Positions 45,290-55,821 of a stretch of DNA of 64,000 nucleotides are shown in pieces. Every line of letters begins with the position of its first letter. Position 1 is the stretch's first letter. The stretch comes from Eucalyptus grandis (lineage: Eukaryota; Streptophyta; Magnoliopsida; Myrtales; Myrtaceae), in the NCBI RefSeq assembly GCF_016545825.1, contig NC_052622.1, positions 14,302,120 through 14,366,119 of the forward strand. The letters are read 5' to 3'. The notes under the pieces were generated by a model. It searched no databases and had not been told where the DNA came from. It saw only the letters and a list, made by a program, of their open reading frames with translations. The translations under genes and the position numbers were made by a program.

Positions 45290-48200
45290 TGTGACATCTA
45301 GATTTTCGAATTCTGATTTCGATTAGATAAATTGGGCATTTCATCAGCGCGACTACATTGTTTTTATATGAGTTGGCCACTCACAAGATAACTAGACTAG
45401 TTGGGTAAGTTATTATAAACTTTAAGACAAATAGACTTAAGAATTCGACCAAGAATCGACTTATCGACCGTACTCATCTTTAGAGATCATTGCGGCACAA
45501 AAATATAAAATCGATTTAAAATCGAAATAGGCTGGTCCAACAGAGATGTGTGGCCAATTGTGGGTGACACCACTAAATTAGAAAATTCTCGTTGACCAAG
45601 CACTATGCGATTTTCTTATTGTTTTGGTACTCTGTGTCCATATTTAAATCCTCGAGATTTTCACGACGACTGAGATTCGCCAATGGGTCGAGTAGGTTTA
45701 TCATGGCTCAAAGAAAATTGACCATGAGTTATTTGTCCTAAAAAGTTCTGAAAATTACCGGTAGCGTAGGTCACGCTCGAAACGAGTCCAAGTGAAATTA
45801 ACCGTCAATCTAAGTTCGATTTCGAAATTGAAGAGTCTCGTCAAGTCACAATAAATTTTAGGAACGTCGACTCGTCTTAGAAGATTTTTCGACAACCGAG
45901 ACTTTTGGAAAAAAAGTCGGTTTATGGTCGTTTTCATTCGTTGAAGCCGGGGATTGTGAAATTGAGAAACATGAGAGATTCTTGGATGAGAAAAATAATC
46001 AATTTGATAAGTGAGACATCAATTGATTTTTGAAAGTCATTTGAGATAAATTCAAGAGGGAAATTGGATGCAAAAATACAAGTGGGGACCAAGTACTCTA
46101 ATATGAAATTTCTTTTGGGAATCTATGAGCTTATTCAAAAGATGATGAAATAAGAATTTTCTATTTAAGAAAATTCTTTTCTTTTCATTTTATTCCCACT
46201 CCTTTTTCCATTTTTGGCTAAACACCATTTTCCTTTTATTTCCCTTTTCTTTTCCCCCTACCCCTTTTGGCCGAACCCTCCTCTCCCTTTCTCTCTCCTC
46301 CCCTTTTTTTCCCTCGTGCAAATCCCCCTCCACCGAATGCCTTGCTGTTTTTCACTTTCCTTCCCCACTTTTACTTTTTGACTTTTCAACACTTATCTTA
46401 TCTCTCTTGTCTTATCTTCTTCTCTCTCTTTCTCTCGGTACTCTCTCTTCCCCTTTTTGTTCGAACGAAACCGAAGCAGAAGAAGAAACAGCAGCACCGA
46501 GAGAAGAAATCGGGAGCAGCTCACCGTTGCCGCCCGCGCGTCGCCCGCGCACTCCGCTGCCGCCTGAACGCCCTCCGCCTCTCCCTCACCCTCCTTAGCC
46601 ACAGTTGACTCCTTCTTTCTCCCTCTGTTCTGTGCGAAGACCAACAAAAGCAGAGGCAGCGACCAGCGTCGCCTGAAGGGCCGCAGCCACATCGGACCAC
46701 CGCCTGGTCGACCGGACGGCGTCGTTCCGCCGTCCACCACCATCACCGAGCTGCCGTCCCTCACCTCACACTAGTCCAGTGCCGTTCAACCTCCATTCGC
46801 CTCTGCCCAGCCTTGTTCGACCACCTCAGGCCGCCGCCCGACCACCTTCGGCCACCGTCGGCCTCGTTGGAGTTCCGCCTCACCCTCCGTCACCCTTGCT
46901 CGCTGCAACCGGCCCCGGATCTGCCCCAACCAGCAGCAAACAGAGAGGTTCGAAAATGGGTATGGCAGCACCTTCGTGGCTCGTTTTGGCCACCGTCCCG
47001 ACCCCGGATGCTCGGCCCGCCTTGAGGAAAGTCGATTCTCGCGTCAATTCCGTCGTTTTGAGTGAGTTTTGCTCACTAATGCCTTCTTAGTTTGCTAATT
47101 ATACTTTAAAGTTTGATTAGTGTTAGTTAAGGTTAATTAGATGGTTAGATTAGAATGTATTAGCAATTATTAGTTAATTGTATTGCACATTAGTTAGGTG
47201 GTTAGTGTAATTAGATAGAGAATTGCCTATAGTATTTATTGGATGTTTCGTGGGATTTTTCCCGACCCTTATCGGGTGTTAATTAAGCAATTCGAGCCTA
47301 AATTGAATTTTTAGGAATTAAATATTAATTTTCGAAATTAAAAATTTAATTTTTATTTTTCGGAAATTCAACTAGGATGGCCAATGACCGGGATTTTATG
47401 CTGATGATCGTGGTGCAGTCCATTTATTTAATTGAGATTTATATTGTGCTAAATTGAATTTCTTGTATTTATTTATTTAATTTTCGAAATTAATTATTTA
47501 ATTATTTATTTTCCGGAATTCAACCGAGATGGCTGGTGACTGGAATTTCGTGCGATTGTCGTGGTATAGTCCGTTTATTTATTTGAACTCCACATTGTGC
47601 TTAATTAAATTGATTGTGCAATTTAAGGAATTATTCCTTAACTGATTAAAATTGAGTGGATTGAACGACTGATTGGTAGGTGGCCAAGTATGGCTATTTA
47701 GCATTTATAATGCCTTGATGTGCTATATAGAGGGAGAATGGTGAGAGTTAACTGAGAATATTATTGGCTGAGACCGATCAAGTACGAGGTAAGAGACATG
47801 CGTGGTTCAGTGATAAGGAAATCACTGGCGAAAACGACGCTTTAAAGAACATACGTAGCTATCTACTTATCACATCATTATGGACCTACGTGGTTCGGTG
47901 ATAAAGAACATCACAGGCAAAAGCGGCGCCTTAAAGAACACATATAACGGTCTATTATATACGTGACTTATGGGCATACGTGGTTCGGTGGTTAGGACAT
48001 CACTAGCGAAAACGTCGCCTTAAAGAACGCACATACCTATCTATACTATACATCACGTTGGAGAAAATGGCGCTAGAGAGAGAGAATGTATATGATTCAC
48101 AGACCTACGTAGTTCGGTGATTAAGGATATCACTGGCAAAAATGGCGCCTTAAAGAACGCACGTATCGGTCTAGTACTCACATTGTTATAGGCATGCGTG

Positions 48201-49020
48201 GTTCGGTAGTGATTAAAGATATCACTAGCGAAAACGATGTCTTAAAGAATGCACGCAATTGTCTAGTGTATATGTCACCTTGGCGAAAACGACGCCCGAA
48301 AGCATTAATGGAGCTCTATAACTAAGTGTACTATTGGGGGTTATATGGGATGGAATGAATGACCGAGAGATAGCCCAACTGACATGTAATCGACTAGGTC
48401 GATTGATTATTGATTTGATATGATATTGTGGATTGATTGATTGAATGGAAATGACTGTGAGTGGTCTTGTTGACGTGTCATCGACCAGGTCGATTTGATC
48501 GATGCTTTGATCAGTGATGTGATTGTTTGAATCTTATTTGATATGTGCTAATATGCAGGTGGAATCTGAGGCAAAGGTAAGTTCTCTGACTCATGTTGTG
48601 CATAAGCAACCCTAAGGTGTATTAGTTTACTAATCGTGTCTTAGGGGGTAGAACTTGCTAAAACATAATGACATCCCGGTTGTGGGTCAACATTTCAGGA
48701 CCCTAATGAAGAACCTGAGGAGAAAGAACCCGAAGATGAGTATCTGAAGGAATACCCCGAGCATGATCCAGAGTAGGATCCTAATGACTTTTGCTGTAGA
48801 ATCAATTTGAGTAGAAACCAACTGTTTTAGTATGGCTTGTATATGTACATGTATGAATGAGTCGTTATAGATGTACATAAGGGTGTTGGTTTTCAAGTTC
48901 AAGTTTCTAATCTACTTGTATATCACATAGCTTTATTGTCTGGAGATTTTTATAACTTCTTTCATATGTGCTATAAAAAAGAAAATGGTCGACGATATGT
49001 AGTCTTGGGGATATCGCATT
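45290..49020 (+). mobile_element. 3.7-kb LTR-like unit 2, right end lost
   Basis: It starts near TGACATCTAGATTTTCGAAT and parallels unit 1, including a CT-rich then GC-rich block (46180-47040) and the hairpin GTGAGTTTTGCTCAC (about 47061). Its right end is truncated: after TCTTGGGGATATCGCA it passes directly into the tandem array at 49031. It was probably a solo LTR related to but diverged from unit 1. No coding genes. Confidence 0.55.
47790..48310 (+). repeat. Degenerate 75-140-bp repeats in unit 2
   Basis: Five copies of TACGTGGTTCGGTGAT followed by ATCACTGGCGAAAACGACGC and CTTAAAGAACGCA, starting near 47800, 47888, 47970, 48108 and 48197, plus a partial copy (GCGAAAACGACGCCCGAAAGC, 48283). 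The spacing varies because the stretches between are free to change while the core is kept. No counterpart is seen in unit 1. Confidence 0.8.
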
Positions 49021-49030
49021 TTTTTCATGT

Positions 49031-49930
49031 CGGTTTCCACATATTTTGCAACAAAAATATTTCTGGGTTTCCCCTTACGCCACATATCTCCTGTTACTCA
49101 TTCTTTCGCAATTGCGATTTTGACACAATGGAGTTAACAACTCTCAAGTCTTTCTCTGAATAGACAAATCTTGACTTCACAATAGCTAACGGTCTTCGAG
49201 GAGTTGCCCGTCCAAAAAGGTTGAGTCGAAAGTGAAAAGACACTGACTGTTACTGGGTTTCCCCTTACGCAACATATCTCCTGTTACTCATTCTTTCGCA
49301 ATTGCAATTTTGACACAGTGGAGTTAACAGTAACATTCTTTCGCAATTGCGATTTTGACACAGTGGAGTTAACAGTAACATTCTTTCGCAATTGCGATTT
49401 TGACACAGTGGAGTTAACAACTCTCAAGTCTTTCTCTGAACAGACAAATCTTGACTTCACAATAGCTAGCAGTCTTTGGAGAGTTGCCCATCCAAAAAGG
49501 TTGAGTTGAAAGTGACAAGACACTAACTGTTACTGGGTTTCCCCTTACACAACATATCTCCTGTTACTCATTCTTTCGCAATTGCGATTTTGACACAGTG
49601 GAGTTAACAACTCTCAAGTCTTTCTATTAACAGACAAATCTTGACTGCACAATAGCTAGCGGTCTTTGGAGAGTTGCCTGTCCAAAAAGGTTGAGTCGAA
49701 AGTGACAAGACACTAACTGTTACTGGGTTTCCCCTTACACAACATATCTCCTGTTACTCATTCTTTCGCAATTGCGATTTTGACACAGTGGAGTTAACAA
49801 CTCTCAAGTCTTTCTCTGAACAAACAAATCTTGACTTCACAATAGCTAGCGGTCTTTGGGTAGTTGCCCATCCAAAAAAGTTGAGTCAAAAGTGACAAGA
49901 CACTGACTGTTTCTCTCGTCGGTGACCATA
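49031..49930 (+). repeat. 190-bp tandem array with nested 45-bp expansion
   Basis: Units begin (CTGGGTTTCCCCTTAC) near 49073, 49253, 49533 and 49723. The last unit is about 190 bp and the third is the same; the second is 280 bp because the 45-bp segment ATTCTTTCGCAATTGCGATT through GTTAACAGTAAC is repeated three times inside it. A single diverged unit exists at 15740-15960. Each unit includes the kinase-flank words CGCAATTGCGATTTTGAC and CCAAAAAGGTTGAGTCGAAA, so the array grew from cluster flank DNA. Confidence 0.9.
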
Positions 49931-49974
49931 ACTAGCAATTGCTTTCGATTTTGTCAATTAGATTATTCTACTAG

Positions 49975-50700
49975 AAAATGCGTAGCCCTTCAGAAAAGGT
50001 TCCTTCGTCTGATGATGATCGAAAAGATCAGTTGGATCATCTGTCTTTGCAATGACCAAGTCAACCAACCAATCAACACAAAGTAAAGTCAAGAAAAGTA
50101 AATTGTGTGGAACTACCAAAGGTCCCATAAGTAGAATCACGCAGCTTGTAGTACACGCATTAAAGCTGCATAACAAGTGGTGGATTGCTTTATGGATAGC
50201 TTTCACACTAACTAGGAAGAAAACTTGTCTGGAATTTCTAAATTTGACTATTTTGGCAAGAGAATTACCAAAAAAATCTTAAATTTATTATAATTGTGTC
50301 AATTTAGTCCTAAATTTTTTTGATCCAATTCGGTCTTAAACTTTTTGTAATTAAGTCAATTTAGTTCATCCGGCCAAATTTAGTTGGCCGATGCTGATGT
50401 GGATGCTAGTTGTTTGATAAATGCCGATGTGATGATTTTTAATAATATATTTTTTGAGTTTTTTTATTAATTTTTAATTTTTACTTTTTTTCCTTTTTTT
50501 TTTTTTTTTTGTTTTCCTTCCTCTATGGCTTCCCTTACCCAACAGTGACCGGCAAGGACTTCATGGCCCTCGCCCACCCTCACTGGCAGCCTCCCCTAGC
50601 CTTGCCATGGGTAAAGGCGACATCGTACATGGCTGGAGAGGTCATGGCGACTACCCTCTCACCCCCCTAATTGAAAAGCAATTCTTTGCTTAAGAGCCAT
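49975..50700. repeat. Second copy of the 34920-35600 block
   Basis: Same order of segments as 34920-35600: GATCGAAAAGATCAGTTGG, the AGTCAAGAAAAGTAAATTGT segment, the AATTTATTATAATTGTGTCA repeat, a T-tract, and GGCAGCCTCCCCTAGCCTTG. It joins the tandem array on the left and the CHUP1-like fragment on the right. Confidence 0.65.
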
Positions 50701-50739
50701 TGCCGAAGCTAAAGAAGAAGTAGAGCATTGCTGCCATCT

Positions 50740-50890
50740 TGCACGGGAACGATTACTAGATAGGAAAGCTCGTCGTCGAGCCATTTGACGAAAGGCGGGA
50801 TCTCCTTGATGTCCGTGAACGTGGCTCTCTCGACCTCTTTGATCAGGGAACTGATGAAGTCTTCCTGAGTCTCCATGTCCCTCTTTACCT
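50740..50890 (-). pseudogene. CHUP1-like gene fragment, second copy
   Basis: The minus strand encodes RDMETQEDFISSLIKEVERA, then TFTDIKEIPPFVKWLDDELS, matching the fragment at 35600-35800 and the CHUP1-like C-terminal domain. It ends at the same residue (after DELSYLV or ELS). Just upstream the sequence TTTACATCAG-type ends suggest a former intron boundary near 50890. The frame extends to 51101 but the extra residues match nothing I know. Confidence 0.65.
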
Positions 50891-51269
50891 TTACATCAGA
50901 AAGTAAATCAAAAGTTAAGAGGGCAACAAGAAAAAAGGAAACTAAGAGAAAGAGATGGCCGGGAAAGCATTGCAAGGGCACCGCTGAGGCCCGATGAAAA
51001 CGCTTGCTCGACCACAAGACAAGATTGCTAGTCATCACCATGAGCAGGGGAGGGCCGGCTGACCCTAGTAGAGAACGCAAGGGGCCGATCAACCCTTGCA
51101 CGGTGGTGATAGAGTTGAGGCCTTACGTTCTCTCAGTCTCAAAGGTGTTGCTTCTCCGATTCACCAGGGCATTTTCAAGCCTACCCAGTTAGTTGTATGC
51201 CATTGGCAAGTTTCCCAAGTCAACTGGGCTTGGTTGAATTAGCGGTGGTCACAGGCTCGCTTTCCAATT

Positions 51270-52780
51270 CCACGGACTCACCTTCGATGCAATCCATGCA
51301 TAACGAGATACCTTTCCACTTCCACAAACTCCAAGCATCATAAGAAAGCCGCTCGCTTATCAAATTGAAGGCCTTTCGAATCTAAAGATTAATTTCTGGT
51401 GGCCGTGAAGAGTTTGTTCCTCTCAATGCAACTCTCACCTTTTCTCCGGTTGGACATGCTAGTGAGATTTACGTTGGGGATTGAGTGTATGATGCATCAT
51501 GTTGAGCGTTTGGGGAGATAGAGTTTCTGTAGAAACGCTGCTGAAGGACCCATGTTGCTACCAAGGCCGGGGTTCCTCACCTATACCTCAACAAGGGCTG
51601 TCGGTATAGTTGGGGGTGGCACCGCCCCCCTTAACCCAACCTTGGCACCAATCTTGTTACACACAGATAGAGAGATATTCAATATTGTAAAGGACATAAC
51701 ATCATCTCTTGTTAAAAATAAGTCATATAAGTAATGAGAGAAATTCTTAGAAGTACCCGATTGAACTAATCAGATAAATTTTAAAACTTTATTACACTTT
51801 TAACTTAGCATCGTTTCATGATATGTTTTAAGACTTCAAATACACTGGTCCAAAAAAATAAAGTATGGCTTGTGACTACTTTATATTTCTTTTCCCTTTA
51901 ACCTCAAGTGAGTGATGTTACATGTAATGAATATTGAAAAAACATCATTCACCAATTTTATTTTATTTTTGTCGCTATTTTGATCACCTACTATAACGCC
52001 CCAAATCTTAATCAGCTTTCTCTGCACACTTCCATCCGAGGATCTCAATCTCATATTCTTCCCAACCTCAGCCACATTACACACCGTTGGCGAGTCTGCC
52101 ACAACACTAAGCAAAATCGTCACCGACCAAGCAAGTAATTCACCACTTGTCTAAGGGATCAGAAATGTCGATAAGAGTAGATCAATTACATATTTATTAG
52201 ATGATGATTTATCATATAAGGAAACTACTGGGCTGTCACCTTATTTTGCCACATCTTCCAACCTTTTCGCTATTATTGTTGATTGCACATGCTCCTGTAC
52301 TAAGAACGGTGGCTTGTTGGTTTATCCATCATCCAATCCACCGTATAAAACCCCAGCTAAAAAGAAAGAACAGAATACTTTCCTTCTTCAATGGAATCGT
52401 GAGACTGGATTATAGACTTGTCCACAAGGCAAGCTTTTTCAATATTTTTAGTTCCAAATGGTCGTCCCAGTAGGGTCCAAGCAGAGCCTGTAAAGGTCAT
52501 GCCCAAACTTGTTCATGACTCGAAACTCCTAAAATTTTCATTTGTATAGATACAATGATCTCGTATGAACTCTATGAGGAAACCACTTGTCTAGATCGGC
52601 CGACGATTATATCCGAACTGCTCCAAATCAAGTCTCTGTTCCGACGGTTTAAATCTACTTCGATCTAGAAACATTGATCTCAAGTAAGTTGTAAAAGAAA
52701 AATCCACATTTGAGGCAGAGGCCATTATCCACCTGAACGCAACCTCTAGGTCTGGCACGGTCGCTTAGCATGTTCGGGTA
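51270..52780. other. Gene-free stretch
   Basis: Nothing recognisable: short unrelated open frames and AT-rich sequence up to the copia LTR at 52781. Confidence 0.55.
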
Positions 52781-53197
52781 TGATGGTTTTAATTGGTGAT
52801 GGGCTTAAGGCCCGTCCGCCCATGCTGGGCCCAAAAGGCCCGGCCCACGGGAATAGGGCCCGTGGATGAGGGAAGGTATAAAATGGAGGAGAGAGAGAGA
52901 GATGACAACGGTTGGAACAATGAACGTACATTCCTCTCCCTCTCTCCCTCCAACAAGAACAATATGCTTAAGGCGACGCCGATTTCCCTTCTTCAAGGCG
53001 TCATCGGATCGAACAAGGGAAAAATTCTCTTCCTCTTATCGGCATTGGTGTCTAATCTGTGGCTAACAAGGTACGCTTGACTCCGTGGTGTGCTTTATGA
53101 TCGGTGATACATGTTTTCCCGGGCCTCGTCTTCTGCATTGATTTAGGGGTTCGATTTAGTGTCAAATCCGATTTTCGGGGATCAGTTATTCCCAACA
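52781..53197 (+). repeat. 5' LTR with TATA box and site II-like motifs
   Basis: Begins TGATGGTTTTAATTGG and ends CCCAACA; the 13-base primer-binding site TGGTATCAGAGCC follows at 53199. At 52877-52884 is TATAAAAT, and within 75 bp upstream are several GGCCC/GGGCC words (CTGGGCCCAAAAGGCCCGG), similar to TCP-bound site II elements of plant promoters. A GA-microsatellite follows the TATA box. This is the likely transcription start region of the element. Confidence 0.85.
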
Positions 53198-53211
53198 TTG
53201 GTATCAGAGCC

Positions 53212-54025
53212 CTAGTTCACATTTTCCCGACCTGTTTGATGTCTTTTTGATTGATTTTTCGTGAAAACTTTCGGCCGTACGGATTGGGGCGATAAATCCT
53301 GACACCCAAGCGTTGTTCGTCCCTTTTTCCGAGTTTTCGTAAGTCGAAATCGATTTCTGAAGATATAAGGAGAAAGGGCTCGTCGAGACGAGTCCGGCGA
53401 CATGTTGTGCGCCGCCGGACGACGCCGCACGCGCCCACACGCGTGGCCAGAAGACGCTACGCGTGGCCGTCACGCGCCCGAAGCGCTAACATCGACCGGT
53501 GCGTGCGCCACACGCGCCGGTGGCGAACCGACACATGGGCGCCGGCGGCGGCGAACCGGCACGCGTCGGTTGGCGGACCGACGCGTGCTGACGTCAGCAT
53601 GACGTCACCCAACGGTCAGTAACCATTGGGGTGACGTCATCGATGACGTCAGTAATGACGCCGGTTGGCCGAGCGGTCACCGGCCGGCGACCCGACCCAA
53701 CCCGAATTGCGGGACGCCGGTACGCACGCAACACGTGCCGGATGACATCTACATGACGTCATCCCGCCCGCGCGCACGGCACGTGCGGGAGGTTCGCGCG
53801 ACCCGGCCCGATCGGCCCAACGACCCGACCGGTCCGATCGGTCCAACCGGTCCGAGGACCCGCCTCCCGTTGACCGTTGACCGACGACCGTTGACCCGAA
53901 AAAAAAAAAATATATATTTCAATTATGTCTGTGTAGGTTCGAGGTAATCCATTTTTTATTCTGCATTTGTTGCATGAATCATGAAAAATTATGTATTTTC
54001 CATTTTGTTTAATTGTGGATTATAA
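53212..54025 (+). other. GC-rich leader of copia element
   Basis: 53390-53890 is very GC-rich, made of ACGCG, CCGGT and TGACGTCA words: TGACGTCA occurs three or more times between 53600 and 53765. Open frames here (Arg, Pro and Thr-rich) are composition artefacts. It is non-coding leader between LTR and gag. Confidence 0.6.
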
Positions 54026-54061
54026 GTGATCCATTTGAGTTCTGCATTTGTTGCAGGAACT

Positions 54062-55620
54062 ATGATGCGTTATGCACGGATACCTGCAATCCCAAGAGTG
54101 GACGAAGGAAAAGCTAGACTGAAAAGGCTGATGAAAGAGTTAGCTGATTATCGGTGGCTTGATGGTGATTTAGTATCACATATGGTCAAGGTCAATCAGA
54201 TGATACAGGAAATCATCTCGGAATGGTTATCTTATGCCGATTTTGAGAAGGTGCCGGCTTTGATAAACACTCTTCCACCCGAATGGCAAGCAGTGTTAGA
54301 TCGGTTATGGGAGGTCAACGTGGTCCCGGATTACAGGGGGCTAGTGAAAGCTTTTGTAAGAGAGTACTATAGGATTGAGTTGGCCAAAAATTCAACCCTT
54401 AGATTGAGCACCACATGGCGTAGAGTGAATGCGCCTTGTTGGCGACATGAGAGCTCTCCAAAAGTTTTCTCATGGTTGGCAAATGTGCCTTCAGTTTTCT
54501 CATATACTTTGACTGATAGATTAGAAGGGACTTTCCCTATTTATTTCTTAGATTAGTTTGAGATGTTTTTTGAGTGTTGAATATCTCTTTCTATGTTGAT
54601 ATTTCTTTCTGTGTATATTACTTAGTGTAATGGATTGCTGTATTATGTTGAAAGCATTAATGTTTTATTAGATATCAATTATCTGTTGCTTTCCGTTATT
54701 GCTAGTTGATGTGGGTAATTAGCTGTGGGTAGTTTAGAAGTTTTTGTAGCTTCATAGAATTTATTTTGCATATGACAATCATATTAATGATAGTTTTAAG
54801 TTAGGATTTTGGAGGATGATTGGAAACATAGTGACCTTTTGATTCTGAAACCTTACTTGAAATTATTCATTAATATGATGGGTCTGTGCAAATAGGGATG
54901 CATAAATGATAGGCATTAATTATTCGTGCATGTATGTCTGATGTGTTCAGATCGATGTTTTCAGCAACTAAGAACGAAATTGCTGATATGAACGGTAACA
55001 ATTGTGAAATATTGAATATGAAGATTCAATATGTGCTGGAAAAGCAAGAAGCACTAGAAGCTCTTGACCATGTTATGGAAGATCTTGAGGATGCTGTGCG
55101 CCACCTTGAGCTGGTAGAGGACCGCTTAACGGCATGTGAGCTGAAAATAGAAATTTGCAATGCTGGTTCTAGCTCAGAAAGGGCTTTGAGCTCTAAGCGC
55201 AAACGTATTGATTCATTCAATATGTGGGAATGCAAAGGATGAAGTCCTTATTGTAAGAAATCAAGAGTTAACCAACACAAGAGAGGAAAACGTCCTCAAA
55301 TGAAGAAAATGTCAAGTGTGAGGTGTTACAATTGTGACAAAAAAATGTTACTATGCTCGCAATTGTTGTGAGCCGAAAAAGGTAAACACCTCTTGTACAT
55401 TTGAGAACTTTGATTATGTGTCAAGTTCTGCATTATTAGCTGAATCCAATCCTTTGTGGACTATAGATTCAGGAGTAACAGATCATGTAGCGAAGGATAG
55501 AGGATCCTTCGTGGAATTCCAACGATACCAACTGGAACTAAGTGGATCTATGTGGGAAACAACTCCAGAGTTGAAGTTAAAGGAATTGGCACCTGCCAAC
55601 TGAACATGTGTGGCGGGCGC
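54062..55620 (+). pseudogene. Copia gag and protease region, broken
   Basis: Gag-like residues RLMKELADYRWLDGDLVSHM and LINTLPPEWQAVLDRLW are open to 54556. A separate open frame at 54934-55242 is helical and acidic (coiled-coil-like). The zinc knuckle CYNCDKK...CYYARNC near 55325-55370 is split by a one-base frameshift in an A-run, and the protease site reads IDSGVTDHVA (about 55465). Nothing here is translatable as one protein. Confidence 0.8.
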
Positions 55621-55821
55621 ACCTTATTCCTACATGATGTTCTAAATACTCTGGAGATTCGTCGAAATTTAAGCGTCTGTTTTGGTGTTGGTTAAACTTG
55701 TTTTTTATATGAACTTCCATAATAGAGGTGTAGATTTGTATTTGGATACAAACTACTATGGTTGTGGTGACTTTATGGATGGTTTCATTGTATTATATGT
55801 TGACTGTGGTGATGTCAATAT

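Noticed and set aside
41274..49020. The two 3.7-kb units as LTRs of one element
   Set aside because: The sequence between them is only about 350 bp and resembles kinase-cluster flank, and the two units are too diverged for a young pair.
49240..49930. Direct repeats as a possible CRISPR array
   Set aside because: The repeats are head-to-tail tandem units without unique spacers, in a plant nuclear genome.
52866..53080. Open frames at the start of the 10-kb copia element, repeated at 62587-62967
   Set aside because: They are in the LTRs and occur twice because the LTR does; no protein similarity.
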